Origin: Flavihumibacter fluminis
Lineage (GTDB): Bacteria > Bacteroidota > Bacteroidia > Chitinophagales > Chitinophagaceae
Reading direction: 5' to 3'
DNA: 64,000 bases
NCBI RefSeq assembly: GCF_021491375.1
Contig: NZ_JAKEVY010000002.1
Span: 930,001 to 994,000 of the forward strand
Shown in pieces: positions 16,564 to 25,294 of this stretch. The translations under genes were made by a program, and so were the position numbers. Position 1 is the first letter of the stretch; every line of letters begins with the position of its first letter. The notes under the pieces are model-generated. The model was given only the letters and a program-made list of their open reading frames with translations, ran no database searches and was not told the origin of the DNA.

Positions 16564-17595
16564 TTAATGTTCTGGTTCAGGTGACGCAAACGTTTTCATA
16601 AATTCTTCAAAGCCACGAGTGTGCCTGAACAGCAGTTGTTCATTTTTGTATTCCGCCACCAGGAAATCGGCATTCCATTTTCGGGCCAGGCGTTTCGCTT
16701 TTCTGTAGGAAAGCAGGCTGACGGACTTGGTCAGCCAGTCGGCTACTAAAGGATCCTTTGCTATAACGGTAACGGATAAGCGTTTTGTAATACCATACCC
16801 GGTTTTAGGATTCAGGATATGGGAATAACGCTTGCCTTCATGTTCCATGTATTGATAAAGATCGCCGGAGGTAGTGACAGAATGATCTTTTAAAAGAAGG
16901 TGTTCATGTAACCATTCTGCTTCGTGGTGGGGGGTATTGATTGCCACAACCCAGCCGGCTTTACCGGGGGGATTTCCTCTTGCAGTGATATCGCCGCTCA
17001 CATCCACCAGGGCGGCAGTAATGCCCTGGTCAAGCAGGAAACGCATCACTTTTTCTCCTATATATCCTTGTGCGATGCCACCCAGATCGAGCTGGATACC
17101 TGCTTTGAGCATGCGGGCGGTACCTGTTTTAGGATCCAGCTGCAGGTATTTCATGCCAGTCAGTTCTTTGGCGGCAGCAATGGCTTCTTTGGAAGGCCAT
17201 TGATCGGATTGGCGGGCTGCGCGCCAGAGTTTGGTCAGTCGGCCTATGGAAATATCAAAACTGCCCTTGCTGGTGGCGTGGGCTCTTTTGCTCAGCAGCA
17301 GGATATCAAAAAGGGCAGGAGAAATCGGATGATAGGTGGCGGTATCAGCAGCAGTTGCGCAGAATTGATTGAGTTCGCTGTTGGGGTCATAATCCGTAAA
17401 GATGGCAGCCAGGCTGTCAACGATATGAAAAGCACGGGCAGCAATCTGTTGTGCCTGCAGGCTGTCGGTATGATAAAATACAATGGTAAAAGGCGAGGCC
17501 ATTTTGGTTTCCACAAACTCGAAGCGTTTCGGTTGTGCGTAACTGGTATAGCCGGCAATTAACCAGGACAGGGAAAAAATTAACTTCTGGATCAA
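16564..17595 (-). CDS. apbE: FAD:protein FMN transferase (ApbE family)
   Basis: This is a 343-residue ApbE protein. It should transfer FMN from FAD to a Ser/Thr of exported flavoproteins in the periplasm, using Mg2+. The early stretch ends TKMASPFTIVFYHTDS. The FAD-site element LDLGGIAQGYIGEKV lies at about 170-185, DVSGDITARG follows, and the Mg2+/FAD-binding HILNPKTGYG is at about 258-267. The start is a TTG at 17595 that gives a signal peptide (MIQKLIFSLSWLIAGYTSYA). The next ATG is inside the mature domain, so the TTG is preferred. Target flavoproteins such as NqrC/RnfG are not in this window. It is divergent from the Hyi-like gene with only 53 bases between the starts. Confidence 0.92.
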   Translation of the reverse strand: MIQKLIFSLSWLIAGYTSYAQPKRFEFVETKMASPFTIVFYHTDSLQAQQIAARAFHIVDSLAAIFTDYDPNSELNQFCATAADTATYHPISPALFDILLLSKRAHATSKGSFDISIGRLTKLWRAARQSDQWPSKEAIAAAKELTGMKYLQLDPKTGTARMLKAGIQLDLGGIAQGYIGEKVMRFLLDQGITAALVDVSGDITARGNPPGKAGWVVAINTPHHEAEWLHEHLLLKDHSVTTSGDLYQYMEHEGKRYSHILNPKTGYGITKRLSVTVIAKDPLVADWLTKSVSLLSYRKAKRLARKWNADFLVAEYKNEQLLFRHTRGFEEFMKTFASPEPEH

Positions 17596-17648
17596 ATTGG
17601 TCGTTTTTGAACGGGATTCCGGTAAATTTAGTCATCAAATTGTTTTCC

Positions 17649-18590
17649 ATGCAAAGAAGAAATTTTGTTCGCCAGTCTTTACTGGCTGGGGGAGCCCTGG
17701 CCGGCGGTGTTTTAACAGGAACCGGTGCCCTGGCAGCAGCCGGGGATAAACTGGATACCAGTTCTTTATCCGATAAACCCTTCAACCTGGATTATGCCTT
17801 TCATGATGGGATGTTTTCGAGCCATGCCGGCAAAGATTTTATCGAGCAGATCAAGTTTGGGCACAGCATGGGCTTCCGGTCCATTGAGGACAATGGCATG
17901 ATGGGGCGTTCGGTGGACCAGCAGAAAAAGATAGGCGAAACCCTCGCCAAACTGGGCATGCGGATGGGGGTGTTTGTGATCACCTCGGACAGCTGGCATT
18001 GGAAAACATCTTTGACTACCGGTAAGAAAGAGCATATTGACCGGATGAAAAAGGATTGCTATCAAGCAATTGAAGTAGCCAAGCGTTGTGGAGCAAAATG
18101 GATGACCGTAGTGCCTGGCAATTATGATCGCAGTCTGCCCCATGATCAGCAAACCGCGAATGTGATAGAAGCTTTGCGCATTGCATCGGATATTCTGGCA
18201 CCGCATGGATTGGTGATGGTGCTGGAAGCGCTGAGTGATAATCCGGACTTGTTCCTTCGTTATACCAACCAGACCTATATGATCTGCAGGGCGGTTAATA
18301 GTCCGGCTTGCAAGTTCTTATATGATATGTACCACATGCAGCGCAATGAAGGAGATATCATCAAAAACATTGACCGCACCTGGTCGGAAACGCCTTATTT
18401 CCAGATTGGTGATAATCCGGGCAGAAATGAGCCGGGAACAGGTGAAATGAATTACCGCAATATTTTCAAACACATTCATTCAAAAGGATACAAAGGAATA
18501 TTGGGAATGGAGCATGGAAATGCGAAACCTGGGAAAGAGGGAGAGCTGGCGTTGATAAAAGCTTATCGCGATGCAGATAATTTTATCTAG
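17649..18590 (+). CDS. Tat-exported Hyi-like TIM-barrel isomerase
   Basis: This 313-residue protein has a Tat signal (RRNF at residues 3-6, then an Ala/Gly-rich stretch) and an AP-endonuclease-2/xylose-isomerase-like barrel. The C-terminal half matches hydroxypyruvate isomerase: VLEALSDNP supplies a metal-ligand Glu, FLYDMYHMQRNEGD supplies Asp and His, QIGDNPGRNEPGTGE holds a conserved loop, and GMEHGN supplies the last Glu. Substrate is uncertain because secreted relatives act on various sugars. The open frame extends upstream to 17535, but the ATG at 17649 is chosen because it begins exactly at the Tat signal. Confidence 0.88.
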   Translation: MQRRNFVRQSLLAGGALAGGVLTGTGALAAAGDKLDTSSLSDKPFNLDYAFHDGMFSSHAGKDFIEQIKFGHSMGFRSIEDNGMMGRSVDQQKKIGETLAKLGMRMGVFVITSDSWHWKTSLTTGKKEHIDRMKKDCYQAIEVAKRCGAKWMTVVPGNYDRSLPHDQQTANVIEALRIASDILAPHGLVMVLEALSDNPDLFLRYTNQTYMICRAVNSPACKFLYDMYHMQRNEGDIIKNIDRTWSETPYFQIGDNPGRNEPGTGEMNYRNIFKHIHSKGYKGILGMEHGNAKPGKEGELALIKAYRDADNFI

Positions 18591-18720
18591 CAGGTAAAGT
18601 TTTCAGAAATTGGACTAATCCTGCTTAAATATTAACCTTCTTATAGCGAAGGGTAGAAAGCAACAACGCAAAAGGACTAAATTGAAGGCGAAACAATAAA
18701 CCTTCATCAAAATTGCGCTC

Positions 18721-21261
18721 GTGAAGTTTTCTACCCTTTTTTTAGCGGCAGCGATGACACTGACTGCCGGCAGGATTACAGCACAGGAAAATGAAAATGC
18801 TCCTGCTTCGTTTAACCATATCCGTTCAACACATTCCTTTACCAGTGGTCTGATTGCTCCATTTCCATCGAGGTATGGAAGAGAAGCCGTATATAGTGAT
18901 GAACTGGCCTACCTGTATTTCAACAAGCAGTTACAGGAACCTAAGGAAGGCGCAAGTGTAGGAACTACCGCAGACGGACAACCGATCGTTTGGGAATCAT
19001 TGGATATTGACAGCACAGGCCGGCTTCGTCCAAAAAGAGGGCGGGCATTGGGAGGCGCACCTGCGGGCCCGGGTGTACGGGCCGGAGCAACCCGGGGTGG
19101 ATTATCCTGGGGCAGCCGGATTATTTATCTGACCTATACAGCACCCAAAGCACAAACAGCGATATTATCAGTAAAAGGAAACAGCAGTGTATTGATCAAT
19201 GGAGAAATGCATACAGGTGATCCGTACAACATGGGATTTCTGTTCATACCGGTTCAACTGAAAAAAGGAAAGAATGAATTTTTCCTTCGTGGATCAACAG
19301 CAGTAGCCAGTTTGTTATTTCCATCCAAACCGGTGCAGTTGCAGGCGGAAGATATGACCTTGCCACATATTGTACCAGGCGTACAAACCGGAATGCAGGA
19401 AGGAGGCGTGGTGATCATGAATACAGGCAATCAACCCCTGAAGGGATTGCGTATTCAGGCCATCGTATCGGGACAAAGCCAGGAGACAACCTTGCCCGAT
19501 ATACCGGCCATGAGTACGCGAAAAGTTGCTTTTCGCTTTGATGGAACCGGCATCACAACAAAAGGAGCTTTTACCGGAACCTTGAATTTATTGAATGGCA
19601 GAACGATCCTGGATCAGCGATCTTTCACAGTGGAGAGTATGAATCCGGGAGATGCTTATAGCAGCACCTTTATCAGTGAGATCGATGGAAGTTTGCAATA
19701 TTATTCGGTACGTCCCCAAACTCCAGGTTCTGTTTGGGAGCCAGGAAAAAATGCCTTGTTTTTATCTGTGCATGGGGCGGGAGTGGAAGCGATCAGCCAG
19801 GCAAGAGCATATAAATCCAAAGATTGGGGAACCCTGGTAGCAGCAACGAACAGAAGGCCACGTGGCTTTAACTGGGAGGACTGGGGCCGCCTGGATGCGC
19901 TGGAAGTATTGAGTATTGCAAAACAACGATTCCAGCCGGATCCCGCAAAAGTGTACCTGACAGGGCACTCCATGGGAGGACATGGTACCTGGTTTTTAGG
20001 AGCAACTTATCCCGATAAATGGGCGGCGATTGCACCCTGTGCGGGATATCCTACAATGAAAGGGTATGGTTCGGCAGACGGACTCATTCCTGATTCCAGT
20101 GGTAACCTGTATGAGCAGCTATTGCTCCGGGCCAGTAACCAGAGTGATGTAATTAAGCTGGCAACCAATTATAAACATCATGGCGTTTATATTTTCCATG
20201 GAGATGATGACCGTACGGTATCGGTTCGGTATGCTCGCCAGATGAGAGAGTTGCTGGGAACCTTCCAGCCTGATTTTGTGCATTATGAATATCCGGGAGG
20301 AAGTCACTGGTTTGGAGATCACAGTGTGGACTGGAAACCATTGTTTGATTATTTCCAGTGGCATGAACGTTTGCCGGACAGCAGTGTAAGCAGTATTGAT
20401 TTCACAACTGCGCATCCGGGCATATCAGCCAGTTCACGCTGGGCGACCATCCTGCATCAGCAGGAGATACTGGAGTATAGCAGGGTGCAGTTGAATCGCA
20501 ACCGTGCAAAAGGACTGATCAGTGGTACTACCACAAATATCAAATTACTGCAACTGGATTTGTCCGATTTTTCAGTTGGAAGCACTGTGGAAATAAGACT
20601 AGACAGTTTATCGATGGTGAAACATATTGTTGGAACCTCTTCTGATAAAATTGTGTTGCAAAGAACAGCATCCGGATGGGAAAAAGGGGTAGCGCCAACA
20701 GCAGATCAAAAAGGTCCACATCGTTATGGAACATTGAAAGAGGCTTTCAATAACCGAATGGTATTTGTGGTTGGAACAATTGGTAATAAAGAGGAGAATG
20801 CCTGGAACTGGAACAAGGCACGCTATGATGCGGAGACCTGGTATTACCGGGGAAATGGCGCGGTAGATATCATAACGGACAAAGAGTATTCACTGGAAAA
20901 ATACAAAGACAGGGGAGTGATCCTGATAGGTAATAAGAGTACCAATGCGGCCTGGAATATGCTGTTGGCGGATTGTCCGATTCAGGTAGAGCGCAACCTG
21001 ATTACTGCAGGTGAGCAGCGTTGGGAAGGGGATGACCTGGCTACTTATTTTGTATGGCCGTTGAAAAACTCTTCTCAAGCATCGGTGGCGGTATTAACCG
21101 GTACCGGCATGAAAGGTAACAATGCTGCTTATGCGAATCAATACTTCGCGGGTGCCAGTGGATTTCCGGACTACATGATCTTCAGCTTTGACATGTTGAA
21201 AGAAGGAGCAAAGCACCTGAAGCTGACCGGCTTCTTTGATGAGAACTGGAAGTTGAAATAG
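18721..21261 (+). CDS. large secreted alpha/beta-hydrolase (prolyl-oligopeptidase/esterase fold)
   Basis: This 846-residue protein starts at GTG with a signal peptide (cleavage near TAQE). An N-terminal beta-rich region (about 30-310) precedes the alpha/beta-hydrolase domain. The nucleophile Ser417 is in TGHSMGGHGTW, a candidate acid is in HGDDDRTV, and the His is in GGSHWFGDHSV, so the triad appears complete. A further roughly 270 residues of unassigned C-terminal sequence follow. This layout recalls secreted esterases and peptidases of the PhaC/Esterase_D or S9 type. The substrate cannot be assigned. A strong terminator follows the stop by about 20 bases. The 130-base upstream gap contains no promoter I could identify with confidence. 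Confidence 0.85.
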   Translation: MKFSTLFLAAAMTLTAGRITAQENENAPASFNHIRSTHSFTSGLIAPFPSRYGREAVYSDELAYLYFNKQLQEPKEGASVGTTADGQPIVWESLDIDSTGRLRPKRGRALGGAPAGPGVRAGATRGGLSWGSRIIYLTYTAPKAQTAILSVKGNSSVLINGEMHTGDPYNMGFLFIPVQLKKGKNEFFLRGSTAVASLLFPSKPVQLQAEDMTLPHIVPGVQTGMQEGGVVIMNTGNQPLKGLRIQAIVSGQSQETTLPDIPAMSTRKVAFRFDGTGITTKGAFTGTLNLLNGRTILDQRSFTVESMNPGDAYSSTFISEIDGSLQYYSVRPQTPGSVWEPGKNALFLSVHGAGVEAISQARAYKSKDWGTLVAATNRRPRGFNWEDWGRLDALEVLSIAKQRFQPDPAKVYLTGHSMGGHGTWFLGATYPDKWAAIAPCAGYPTMKGYGSADGLIPDSSGNLYEQLLLRASNQSDVIKLATNYKHHGVYIFHGDDDRTVSVRYARQMRELLGTFQPDFVHYEYPGGSHWFGDHSVDWKPLFDYFQWHERLPDSSVSSIDFTTAHPGISASSRWATILHQQEILEYSRVQLNRNRAKGLISGTTTNIKLLQLDLSDFSVGSTVEIRLDSLSMVKHIVGTSSDKIVLQRTASGWEKGVAPTADQKGPHRYGTLKEAFNNRMVFVVGTIGNKEENAWNWNKARYDAETWYYRGNGAVDIITDKEYSLEKYKDRGVILIGNKSTNAAWNMLLADCPIQVERNLITAGEQRWEGDDLATYFVWPLKNSSQASVAVLTGTGMKGNNAAYANQYFAGASGFPDYMIFSFDMLKEGAKHLKLTGFFDENWKLK

Positions 21262-21281
21262 TGTTCAGCTAATAGGTTTGA

Positions 21282-21315
21282 GCCCGTTTGCAGGAAACTG
21301 CAGGCGGGCTTTTTT
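21282..21315 (+). terminator. intrinsic terminator after the esterase gene
   Basis: Arms at 21282-21293 and 21298-21309 pair over 12 bases with two G-U wobbles around a GAAA tetraloop, followed by six T residues at 21310-21315. It ends the + strand esterase transcript. The T tract overlaps the stop codon of the convergent - strand gene. Confidence 0.9.
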
Positions 21316-21805
21316 ATAAGGCCATATCGCACAAGAATACATGCGAACTGTCAGTGCCGAAAAATAAAGTTTGTGCTCTTTTGGGATTATTACTGTAGCG
21401 TAGTTTATAAACAGTATCTCTTATTACTGCAGGATTCCACCAGGAGGGTCTATCTGCAAAAGAAGTGCTTAGAGTCAAGGAATCCGGATGATTATAAATA
21501 GAAATCTCGTAATTTTTTTGTTGTACGATTCGTTTCAGTTCATCTGGGCAAAGTTGAATTTCCATCCAGATGCAACAGTCCAGGATCGGCAGTAGCTGAT
21601 CTTTGGTATTTCTTATTGTAACGCAATTTTCAAGAGGCGGTTTGAAAAGAACTGAATAAATCTGTTCTGGCGTTTTCGGACTGGAGTTTTTAATAATTCT
21701 GCTGAGATTTTCAGTCATGTTTCGGGATCCTGTGAAAAGTAGTATAGCGGTAATTGCTACAACAATCAGTATAGCACCTACAAGTATTCTTTTTGTTGAT
21801 AGCAT
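21314..21805 (-). CDS. hypothetical single-pass membrane protein
   Basis: This 163-residue protein has one hydrophobic segment (about residues 7-25), so it is membrane-anchored or secreted with a long signal. The rest is a soluble domain with four Cys residues spread along it (ENCVTI, LDCCIW and QLCPDE, plus one near the C-terminus). I do not recognise the family. It starts 19 bases after the stop of the ankyrin gene on the same strand, so the two probably form an operon. Its stop is shared with the T tract of the convergent terminator. Confidence 0.7.
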   Translation of the reverse strand: MLSTKRILVGAILIVVAITAILLFTGSRNMTENLSRIIKNSSPKTPEQIYSVLFKPPLENCVTIRNTKDQLLPILDCCIWMEIQLCPDELKRIVQQKNYEISIYNHPDSLTLSTSFADRPSWWNPAVIRDTVYKLRYSNNPKRAQTLFFGTDSSHVFLCDMAL

Positions 21806-21824
21806 ATGGGTATAAAAACTTGAA

Positions 21825-22433
21825 TTAAAAAAGCTGGTAGGATTCCAGCCGAAAATTAATCAGGTCTGATTTTGCACTATCTCGGGTTGCATTGCTTGCA
21901 TCCGGATCTGCTCCTGCATCAATAAGTTCCTTAAAAACCTTTCTTAATTGTTCGATGAGGATTCCATTTTGTAAGTCTGCACTGGGATTGTTTATCATTT
22001 GTCTAGCATCCAAAATAGCCCTTCCTAAACATGAATTTCCATATGAATCGGTAGCATTTGGATTGGCTTTATTTTCCAACATTCGTTTCAAAAGAGAAAA
22101 AGCTTTGTCGAATTTTGAAGTATCCTGTTGAAGGGTATAACTATTGAATATGGTAGCCCTTATGCAATCGTGCAACACAGGTGTAGTCCATTCATTAATG
22201 GTGGATGTTTCCTGAAAGTTGACATCTGATCCGCGATCAATCAATAGTTGAGCAATTTCAAACCGGCCTGTTTTAAATGCCAGTTGAAGTCCGGATTGTC
22301 CATCGTCTTTTTTGGGTGGTGCAACATTGCAAACTTTCAGGTATTCCGGCTTTTCATCCAGGAGCCGGTTTAAAGTTGCCAGGTCTCCATCAGTTATAGC
22401 TTTGAAATAGGTCTTGATTTCTTTTTTCGTCAT
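21825..22433 (-). CDS. ankyrin-repeat protein (cytoplasmic)
   Basis: This 202-residue protein has no signal peptide. Ankyrin-like repeats are visible in the N-terminal half: DGDLATLNRLLDEKPEYLKV, then SGLQLAFKTGRFEIAQLLID followed by RGSDVNF. Further units carry LENKANPNATDSYGNSCL and LIDAGADPDA. Ankyrin repeats bind proteins, and no partner is evident. It is the first gene of a likely two-gene unit with the membrane protein downstream. The start is 24 bases from the divergent beta-lactamase-fold gene, so the two promoters must overlap each other or the opposite coding sequence. Confidence 0.82.
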   Translation of the reverse strand: MTKKEIKTYFKAITDGDLATLNRLLDEKPEYLKVCNVAPPKKDDGQSGLQLAFKTGRFEIAQLLIDRGSDVNFQETSTINEWTTPVLHDCIRATIFNSYTLQQDTSKFDKAFSLLKRMLENKANPNATDSYGNSCLGRAILDARQMINNPSADLQNGILIEQLRKVFKELIDAGADPDASNATRDSAKSDLINFRLESYQLF

Positions 22434-22457
22434 AACGAAAACAGTGTAGTTTAGGGA

Positions 22458-24077
22458 ATGAAACTACTGCTTTTGTTGGGATTATTTCCCCTGCAGCTAT
22501 TGGCACAATCCAACTTTTCGGACACTGCCCGCCAGATTGAAACAGTATTAAAACCCTGGTCGAATCCAAACTTACCAGGGATGTCAGTAGCAATCAGCCG
22601 GAATGGACAGCTGATCTATGCACAAGCATTCGGCGCTGCTGATTTAGAACACGATGTGCTTAATGATACTGCGACCATTTTTGAAGCAGGATCCGTTTCC
22701 AAACAATTTACGGCTGCAGCTATCTTATTGCTGGAGCAGGACGGCAAACTCAGCCAGCAGGACGATGTACGTAAATACATTCCCGAATTACCGGATTATG
22801 GTTCGGTAATCACTATTTATGATCTGATACATCACCAGAGTGGTTTGCGAGACTGGGGATCGGTTGCGGAAGTTGAAGGCTGGGGGCGCGGTTCAAGAGC
22901 TCACACCAATGCACATGCGCTGCAGATTATTTGTCGCCAGACAGCGCTCAACAACCCACCGGGCACTGAATACATATACAGTAACAGTAACTACAATTTG
23001 ATGGCCATTATTGTGGAGCGGGTGGCCAAAACAAGCTTTGCGCAATTCTGCAAGGACCGCATTTTTATTCCGGCAGGTATGACCCATACCAGTTGGCGAA
23101 ATGATTTCCGGCAGGTTGTGAAAAAACGTGCGGTCGCTTATCAGCAAACACCGATGGTACTTAAATTGTCCATGCCTTTTGAAGATGCCCATGGAAATGG
23201 AGGCATGCTGACAACCGCCTCGGACCTGGTTAAATGGGCTGCCTTTATGCATGGTGGTAAATTAGGCGGAAAAGTACTGCTGGATCGGCAACTGGAACTG
23301 GGAAGATTCAGAAATGGCAAAGTACATCCCTATGCTGCCGGCTTACGCATCAGTACGTTTAATGGTCGGGATCAGGTATCGCATAGCGGGGCTACTGCAG
23401 GGTATCGGGCCAACCTGGATTATTTCCCAGAATTGGGATTGTCCATCGCCTTATTATCTAATACCAGTAGTTTTTCTCCGGTGCAAATAGCTGAAAAGCT
23501 TGCGCGAATTTTTGTTCCTGACCAACTCCGGATTTCTGCTGCTGCAGAGCCGGAAGTATATAAAGCAGACCCGGCAACGCAAAAAAAACTGGCAGGCTGG
23601 TATCGGGATGACAGAACAGATGAAGGCATCTTCTTACAGGTATCGGACAGTACATTATTGATGCCCAATAAGAAACCGGTTTATGCAGCTAAAGATGGTA
23701 AGTTGATGGCCAATGGATACCAGCTTCTATTTGAAAAATCAGGTTTGAAAAGGATTGATTTCGGTCCGCCTGCTGATACCTTACAATTTATTAAAGAACC
23801 CGCTGCAATCGGATCGCCGGAAGAATTGAAACAATTTGAAGGAACTTATAGCAGTAAAGACGCGAACACCACCATACGGATAAAAGTTAGCGGTAAACAG
23901 CTACAGCACATACAGGAACCCACTGCCCTTGTCCAATTTGCTCCTACTTACAAAGATGGATTTGCAGCACCTGGATCCAACATTCGATTCGTAAGAGATA
24001 AAAAAGGAAAGATTACCGGGTTTACTTTATCAGTTGGCAGAGCCAGGAGAATTTGGTTTAGTCGTTCAGCTATCTAA
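22458..24077 (+). CDS. secreted serine hydrolase, beta-lactamase/class C fold
   Basis: This 539-residue protein has a signal peptide (MKLLLLLGLFPLQLLAQ). The penicillin-binding-type catalytic domain spans about residues 30-350. Ser79-x-x-Lys82 lies in GSVSKQF, the Tyr-x-Asn motif is YSN near 174, and the third motif is HSGATAGYRAN near residue 306. A C-terminal beta-rich region (about 370-539) resembles the lipocalin-like domains often attached to these enzymes. Members include esterases, D-aminopeptidases and beta-lactamase-like proteins. A true AmpC role is not supported by sequence alone, and there is no ampR nearby. Confidence 0.9.
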   Translation: MKLLLLLGLFPLQLLAQSNFSDTARQIETVLKPWSNPNLPGMSVAISRNGQLIYAQAFGAADLEHDVLNDTATIFEAGSVSKQFTAAAILLLEQDGKLSQQDDVRKYIPELPDYGSVITIYDLIHHQSGLRDWGSVAEVEGWGRGSRAHTNAHALQIICRQTALNNPPGTEYIYSNSNYNLMAIIVERVAKTSFAQFCKDRIFIPAGMTHTSWRNDFRQVVKKRAVAYQQTPMVLKLSMPFEDAHGNGGMLTTASDLVKWAAFMHGGKLGGKVLLDRQLELGRFRNGKVHPYAAGLRISTFNGRDQVSHSGATAGYRANLDYFPELGLSIALLSNTSSFSPVQIAEKLARIFVPDQLRISAAAEPEVYKADPATQKKLAGWYRDDRTDEGIFLQVSDSTLLMPNKKPVYAAKDGKLMANGYQLLFEKSGLKRIDFGPPADTLQFIKEPAAIGSPEELKQFEGTYSSKDANTTIRIKVSGKQLQHIQEPTALVQFAPTYKDGFAAPGSNIRFVRDKKGKITGFTLSVGRARRIWFSRSAI

Positions 24078-24139
24078 GCTTGAACCACAAAATACAGTAA
24101 CTCTATTCATGTTAACTTTTGAACCGCTAATTTAGCTAC

Positions 24140-25210
24140 ATGGCTGACAAGCTTGTATTTTTTATCAGTACAATTGGGTGGTTCAATGGCCTGCTGTTAA
24201 GCGCCTACTTTCTGTTTTTCTATAAAAACAGGAAATTATCCGGACTCCTGTTCGGCGCTATGCTGCTGGCCCTGAGTCTGCGTGTAGCTAAGTCTGTGAT
24301 CTGGTGGTTTTATCCGCAACTCCCGGTTATCTGGGTCCAGCTTGGATTGGTGGCCTGTTTGTTCATCGGACCACTTTTATTTTATTTTCTCAAAGCATCC
24401 ACCTTTGGAATAAAAGAAATGCCTGCCAGGTGGAGCTATACCCTGGTTGGGTATGCGATTGTTTCCCTGGTGCTGTTGTTGTTCTTTTCGGCCAGGCCGT
24501 ATTATCCAATATGGCGACAGTATATTATCCCTTTTATTTACCTGCAATGGTTCATTTATATAATCGTGAGTGGCTGGCTGATCAGGCCAGTAGTTCGTAA
24601 ACTTATCAGGAAGGGGGTATCCCTTCAACCGAATGAAAAATGGGTACTGGGCATTTATATCGGAAGCCTGGTAACCGCTACTGCTTATTTATTGTCCTAT
24701 TTCGATATCAAGCTATCTTATATTGCCGGTCCCATCAGTTTTTCTGTATTACTGTATCTCAACAGCCTGATCCTGCTGTATCGGAAAAGAACCGATGAGC
24801 TGTTTCAGTCGGAGCCGGAAAAATATGCCAATAAAAAGCTGGATGCGCAATTGGCCAGCGACAGTTTGACAAAGTTGGAAGAACTAATGCTCAGCCAGGA
24901 GGTTCATGCAAACCCGGATTTAAAACTGAATGACCTGGCTGCGCTACTGAATCTTTCCGGTCACCAGCTTTCCCAGTTGCTGAATGAACGGCTCGGGAAA
25001 AACTTCAACACCTATATTAACGAGTACCGGATCCGGCGGGCTTGTGAAATTATTTCGAAGGATCGCAACCTGAAGCTGGAAGCCGTGGGTTATGAAGTTG
25101 GTTTCAACTCTAAATCGGCATTCTTCAGTGCCTTTAAAAAATATACGGGCAAAACCCCGAACCTCTTTAAACAGGAGCAAATCCAGTCAGTTTCTGGTTC
25201 TGATTTATAG
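24140..25210 (+). CDS. membrane-anchored AraC-family transcriptional regulator
   Basis: This 356-residue protein has about seven hydrophobic helices in its first 215 residues, a linker, and a C-terminal AraC DNA-binding domain (about 255-345). The DNA-binding domain shows LNDLAALLNLSGHQLSQLLN for the first helix-turn-helix and AVGYEVGFNSKSAFFSAFKK for the second. Such proteins are frequent in Bacteroidota and are thought to sense a signal in or at the membrane. The downstream DJ-1/PfpI gene on the same strand, 84 bases away, is a candidate target. That link is inference from position. Confidence 0.9.
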   Translation: MADKLVFFISTIGWFNGLLLSAYFLFFYKNRKLSGLLFGAMLLALSLRVAKSVIWWFYPQLPVIWVQLGLVACLFIGPLLFYFLKASTFGIKEMPARWSYTLVGYAIVSLVLLLFFSARPYYPIWRQYIIPFIYLQWFIYIIVSGWLIRPVVRKLIRKGVSLQPNEKWVLGIYIGSLVTATAYLLSYFDIKLSYIAGPISFSVLLYLNSLILLYRKRTDELFQSEPEKYANKKLDAQLASDSLTKLEELMLSQEVHANPDLKLNDLAALLNLSGHQLSQLLNERLGKNFNTYINEYRIRRACEIISKDRNLKLEAVGYEVGFNSKSAFFSAFKKYTGKTPNLFKQEQIQSVSGSDL

Positions 25211-25294
25211 ATTTTGACCTAAAAACAGGAAATCAATACCTCTTTTTGATAGGCAAACCTGATTTTCGAAAGATTATCAATTAAATCTTTTTAA

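Noticed and set aside
22458-24077. True AmpC-type beta-lactamase
   Set aside because: The fold and motifs fit, but the C-terminal domain, length and absence of ampR make a general esterase/peptidase role more likely.
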